DNA of 8,010 nucleotides from Porticoccaceae bacterium (GTDB lineage Bacteria; Pseudomonadota; Gammaproteobacteria; Pseudomonadales; Porticoccaceae), in NCBI GenBank assembly GCA_030590275.1, contig JAUUYV010000064.1, forward strand, positions 1 to 8,010, written 5' to 3'. The position numbers and the translations under genes were made by a program. The notes beneath the pieces were generated by a model, which did not search any database, was not told the origin of the DNA, and worked only from the letters and a program-made list of their open reading frames with translations. Below, piece after piece: positions 6,426 through 8,010 of this stretch (positions within the stretch are counted from its first letter, which is position 1; every line of letters begins with the position of its first letter).

Positions 6426-7313
6426 TTATCGAGTCTCTATGCGGTTGCCTGGCACAAAGTGCCAGGTTCGAATAACTTCAATTTTGTCGAATTTAATCAT
6501 TTCAGGCGGGAACGCGGCAAAAGGCGATGCGAGCCTGATTGTTTGTATGGCTGCTTGATCTAGTATTCTGTATCCAGAACTTTGACGTATCTCGATATCC
6601 TCCACGCTACCATCGGGGAGCAGAACAACGACGATTCTGAGCTTGCCAAAAATACGATTTATACGGGCTTCTTCGGGATAATTGAGATTGCCGGTTTCCT
6701 CCACTCGCGCCACCCAATAATTGAGATAGGAGGCGTGCTCTGCAGCTTTGGTGCTCGCCGACGTCAATCGTAATATTTTGGGGATTTTAGCGTAATGTCG
6801 TCGAGCGCGATCCAGGCGAGCACGTAGGCTGGCGATTTCCTGGGCAGCGGATGACAGTGGTTGATTCTCCTGAGCAGCTGTTTCTATGTCCTTAGGTAAA
6901 ATGTTGTCGGGGTTCGATTCAGCGCTTTCCGCAGTGCTAGTAACAACTGGTGCACGCTGTTCCTCGCCAGTAATTTGCGCTTGTTCCTGGGGCGCCAGTG
7001 CGTCTGTTTCCCGCCAGACTGAATCATTAAATTCGGGCATTTGATCCGTGGTGATCTCTTGCTTCTCCAGTTCTTCTCCACTGCCTTCCTGGTTGACCTG
7101 AGCTAAATAGTCGGCTTCTTCTGGTTCTGATCGGGATTGCCTCAACGCCACGGTGATTTCCATAGACTGGGCTGCAGGAGGGTCCTGGGCGAGCTTGAAT
7201 CCAACTCCGAAAATGAGCATGGCATGGACTGCCAGCGCCACCATCATGGCAAAACCAAGGCGGTCATTATCGTGGTTTTCAAAGGTTTGCGGGAAGCTAA
7301 TATCTATCGCCAT
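6426..7313 (-). CDS. tonB: TonB-family energy transducer, TonB3-like
   Basis: TonB proteins carry proton-motive-force energy from inner-membrane ExbB/ExbD-type motors to the outer membrane. The 295-residue protein has a cytoplasmic N-terminus, one membrane anchor near 20–40 (AMMVALAVHAMLIFGVGF), a periplasmic linker, and a C-terminal TonB domain with LNYPEEAR (210–217), GKLRIVVVLLPDGSVEDI (223–240), RQSSGYRILDQAAI (243–256), ASPFAAFP (262–269) and RTWHF (282–286). The linker is acidic and Gln/Glu-rich (about 60–165) rather than the Pro/Lys-rich spacer of classic TonB. A basic, helical-looking stretch follows (ASLRARLDRARRHYAK, 161–176). This form, and its place between yqgE and gshB near pilT/pilU, resembles Pseudomonas TonB3, which is needed for twitching motility. 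I infer a type IV pilus or envelope role rather than iron uptake. Its ATG (7313–7311) overlaps the gshB stop by one base (TAATG), indicating translational coupling. Confidence 0.9.
   Translation of the reverse strand: MAIDISFPQTFENHDNDRLGFAMMVALAVHAMLIFGVGFKLAQDPPAAQSMEITVALRQSRSEPEEADYLAQVNQEGSGEELEKQEITTDQMPEFNDSVWRETDALAPQEQAQITGEEQRAPVVTSTAESAESNPDNILPKDIETAAQENQPLSSAAQEIASLRARLDRARRHYAKIPKILRLTSASTKAAEHASYLNYWVARVEETGNLNYPEEARINRIFGKLRIVVVLLPDGSVEDIEIRQSSGYRILDQAAIQTIRLASPFAAFPPEMIKFDKIEVIRTWHFVPGNRIETR
6448..6466 (-). repeat. GC-rich 8-bp hairpin at the 3' end of tonB
   Basis: CCTGGCAC (6448–6455), a 3-base loop and GTGCCAGG (6459–6466) form a perfect inverted repeat with six G/C pairs of eight. 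It codes for part of RTWHFVPG in tonB and ends about 20 bases before the tonB stop and 30 before the yqgE start. No U-tract follows, so it is not an intrinsic terminator. It could act as an mRNA stability or processing element between tonB and yqgE, or be incidental to the codons used. Confidence 0.4.
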
Positions 7314-8010
7314 TAGCTTAGGCGGCTCTCGATAGCGTCTATCAGGAGGTGACCAATCCGGGTGTTCTGTTCCCGATCGATCTCTCGTACGCAGGTTGGG
7401 CTGGTAACGTTAATTTCAGTAAGGTAGTCGCCAATTACATCCAGGCCCACAAAGAGTAAGCCTCGTTGTTTTAGGCTGGGAGCAACCTGATCGGCAATCC
7501 AGTGATCACGATCACTTAAGGGCTGCACAATACCACGGCCTCCCGCGGCCAGGTTTCCTCGTAGCTCGCCTACTGCCGGAACACGGGCCAGGCAATACGG
7601 CACTGCTTCCCCGTCCACCATGAGAATGCGTTTATCGCCCTTAGTGATCTCGGGAATATAGCGCTGGGCCATAATAGTGCAGGCGCCCATGTTTGTCAGA
7701 GTCTCGAGAATGACGCTGAGGTTGGAGTCGCCCTCACGTACCCGGAAAATACCTGTGCCACCCATACCGTCCAGGGGTTTGTATATCACATCGCCATGTT
7801 CTTTATGGAAGGCCCGTAGGCGCTCGGGATCTCTACTAACCAGTAAGGGAGGCGTGCATTGGGGGAAGCGAGTAGCGAAGATTTTTTCGTTGCAGTCACG
7901 TAGGCTTTGGGGTCGATTAACGACCAAAACCCCCTGGGTTTCTGCAGCTTCAAGGAGGTAAGTGCTATAAACATACTCGCTGTCGAAAGGCGGATCTTTA
8001 CGCATCAGGA
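7313..8010 (-). CDS. gshB: Glutathione synthetase, C-terminal part (5' end outside window)
   Basis: GshB joins gamma-glutamylcysteine and glycine with ATP to make glutathione in the cytoplasm; it is an ATP-grasp enzyme. About 232 codons are visible, ending at TAA 7315–7313. The visible part opens in MRKDPPFDSEYVYSTYLLE, which lies internally in the family (about residue 80–90 of about 315), so the apparent ATG at 8005 is not the real start and the gene continues past the window edge. Motifs seen in order are NRPQSLRDCNEK, IYKPLDGMGGTGIF (ATP-grasp lysine and glycine loop), MAQRYIPEITKGDKRILM, DGEAVPYCLARVP, LRGNLAAGGRG and GLDVIGDYLTEINVTSPTC (metal and substrate site). All are intact. It is the first visible gene of the minus-strand run leading to tonB, yqgE and ruvX, and overlaps tonB by one base. 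The gshB–tonB adjacency matches the Pseudomonas order. Confidence 0.96.
   Translation of the reverse strand, partial: LMRKDPPFDSEYVYSTYLLEAAETQGVLVVNRPQSLRDCNEKIFATRFPQCTPPLLVSRDPERLRAFHKEHGDVIYKPLDGMGGTGIFRVREGDSNLSVILETLTNMGACTIMAQRYIPEITKGDKRILMVDGEAVPYCLARVPAVGELRGNLAAGGRGIVQPLSDRDHWIADQVAPSLKQRGLLFVGLDVIGDYLTEINVTSPTCVREIDREQNTRIGHLLIDAIESRLS

Noticed and set aside
1..8010. A mobile element, defence island or new gene cluster.
   Set aside because: Every stretch above 100 bases is accounted for by a known conserved gene family; no integrase, transposase, toxin, nuclease cassette, long repeat or compositional island is seen.

Overview
This 8,010-base window is a chromosomal housekeeping region from a gammaproteobacterium, probably a marine-type relative of the Pseudomonas/Cellvibrio branch. 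The call rests on gene content and order. A metX–yggU–yggT–proC–yggS block lies divergent from pilT–pilU, followed by ruvX, yqgE, a TonB3-type tonB and gshB. The same genes in nearly the same order are known around pilT/pilU in Pseudomonas. GC content looks near 50%. There is no phage gene, transposase, tRNA, rRNA, CRISPR array or defence module in the window.

Layout: bases 1–2966 hold five genes on the minus strand, read in the order yggS, proC, yggT, yggU, metX. YggS is a PLP-binding homeostasis protein, ProC makes proline, YggT is a membrane protein, YggU is a DUF167 protein and MetX acts in methionine synthesis. metX runs off the left edge. The yggU homologue has not been called as a single gene because its reading frame is broken by one missing base; it fills most of the apparent gap between metX and yggT. 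Bases 3033–5292 hold pilT and pilU on the plus strand, the two type IV pilus retraction ATPases. They share a 66-base divergent intergenic region with yggS. Bases 5322–8010 hold a tight minus-strand run, gshB, tonB, yqgE, ruvX, with junctions that overlap or nearly touch. It converges on pilU, and gshB runs off the right edge.

Functional links: PilT and PilU power twitching motility, and the nearby TonB-family protein resembles the Pseudomonas TonB3 type, which is linked to type IV pili. The other genes serve amino-acid, glutathione and RNA metabolism. Alternative start codons are common: GTG for proC and pilU, GTG likely for yqgE, TTG likely for yggT.

I found no convincing undescribed system. 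The points most worth a second look are the frameshifted yggU, a perfect 22-bp palindrome over a candidate metX promoter, an insertion in RuvX, and a GC-rich hairpin at the end of tonB.
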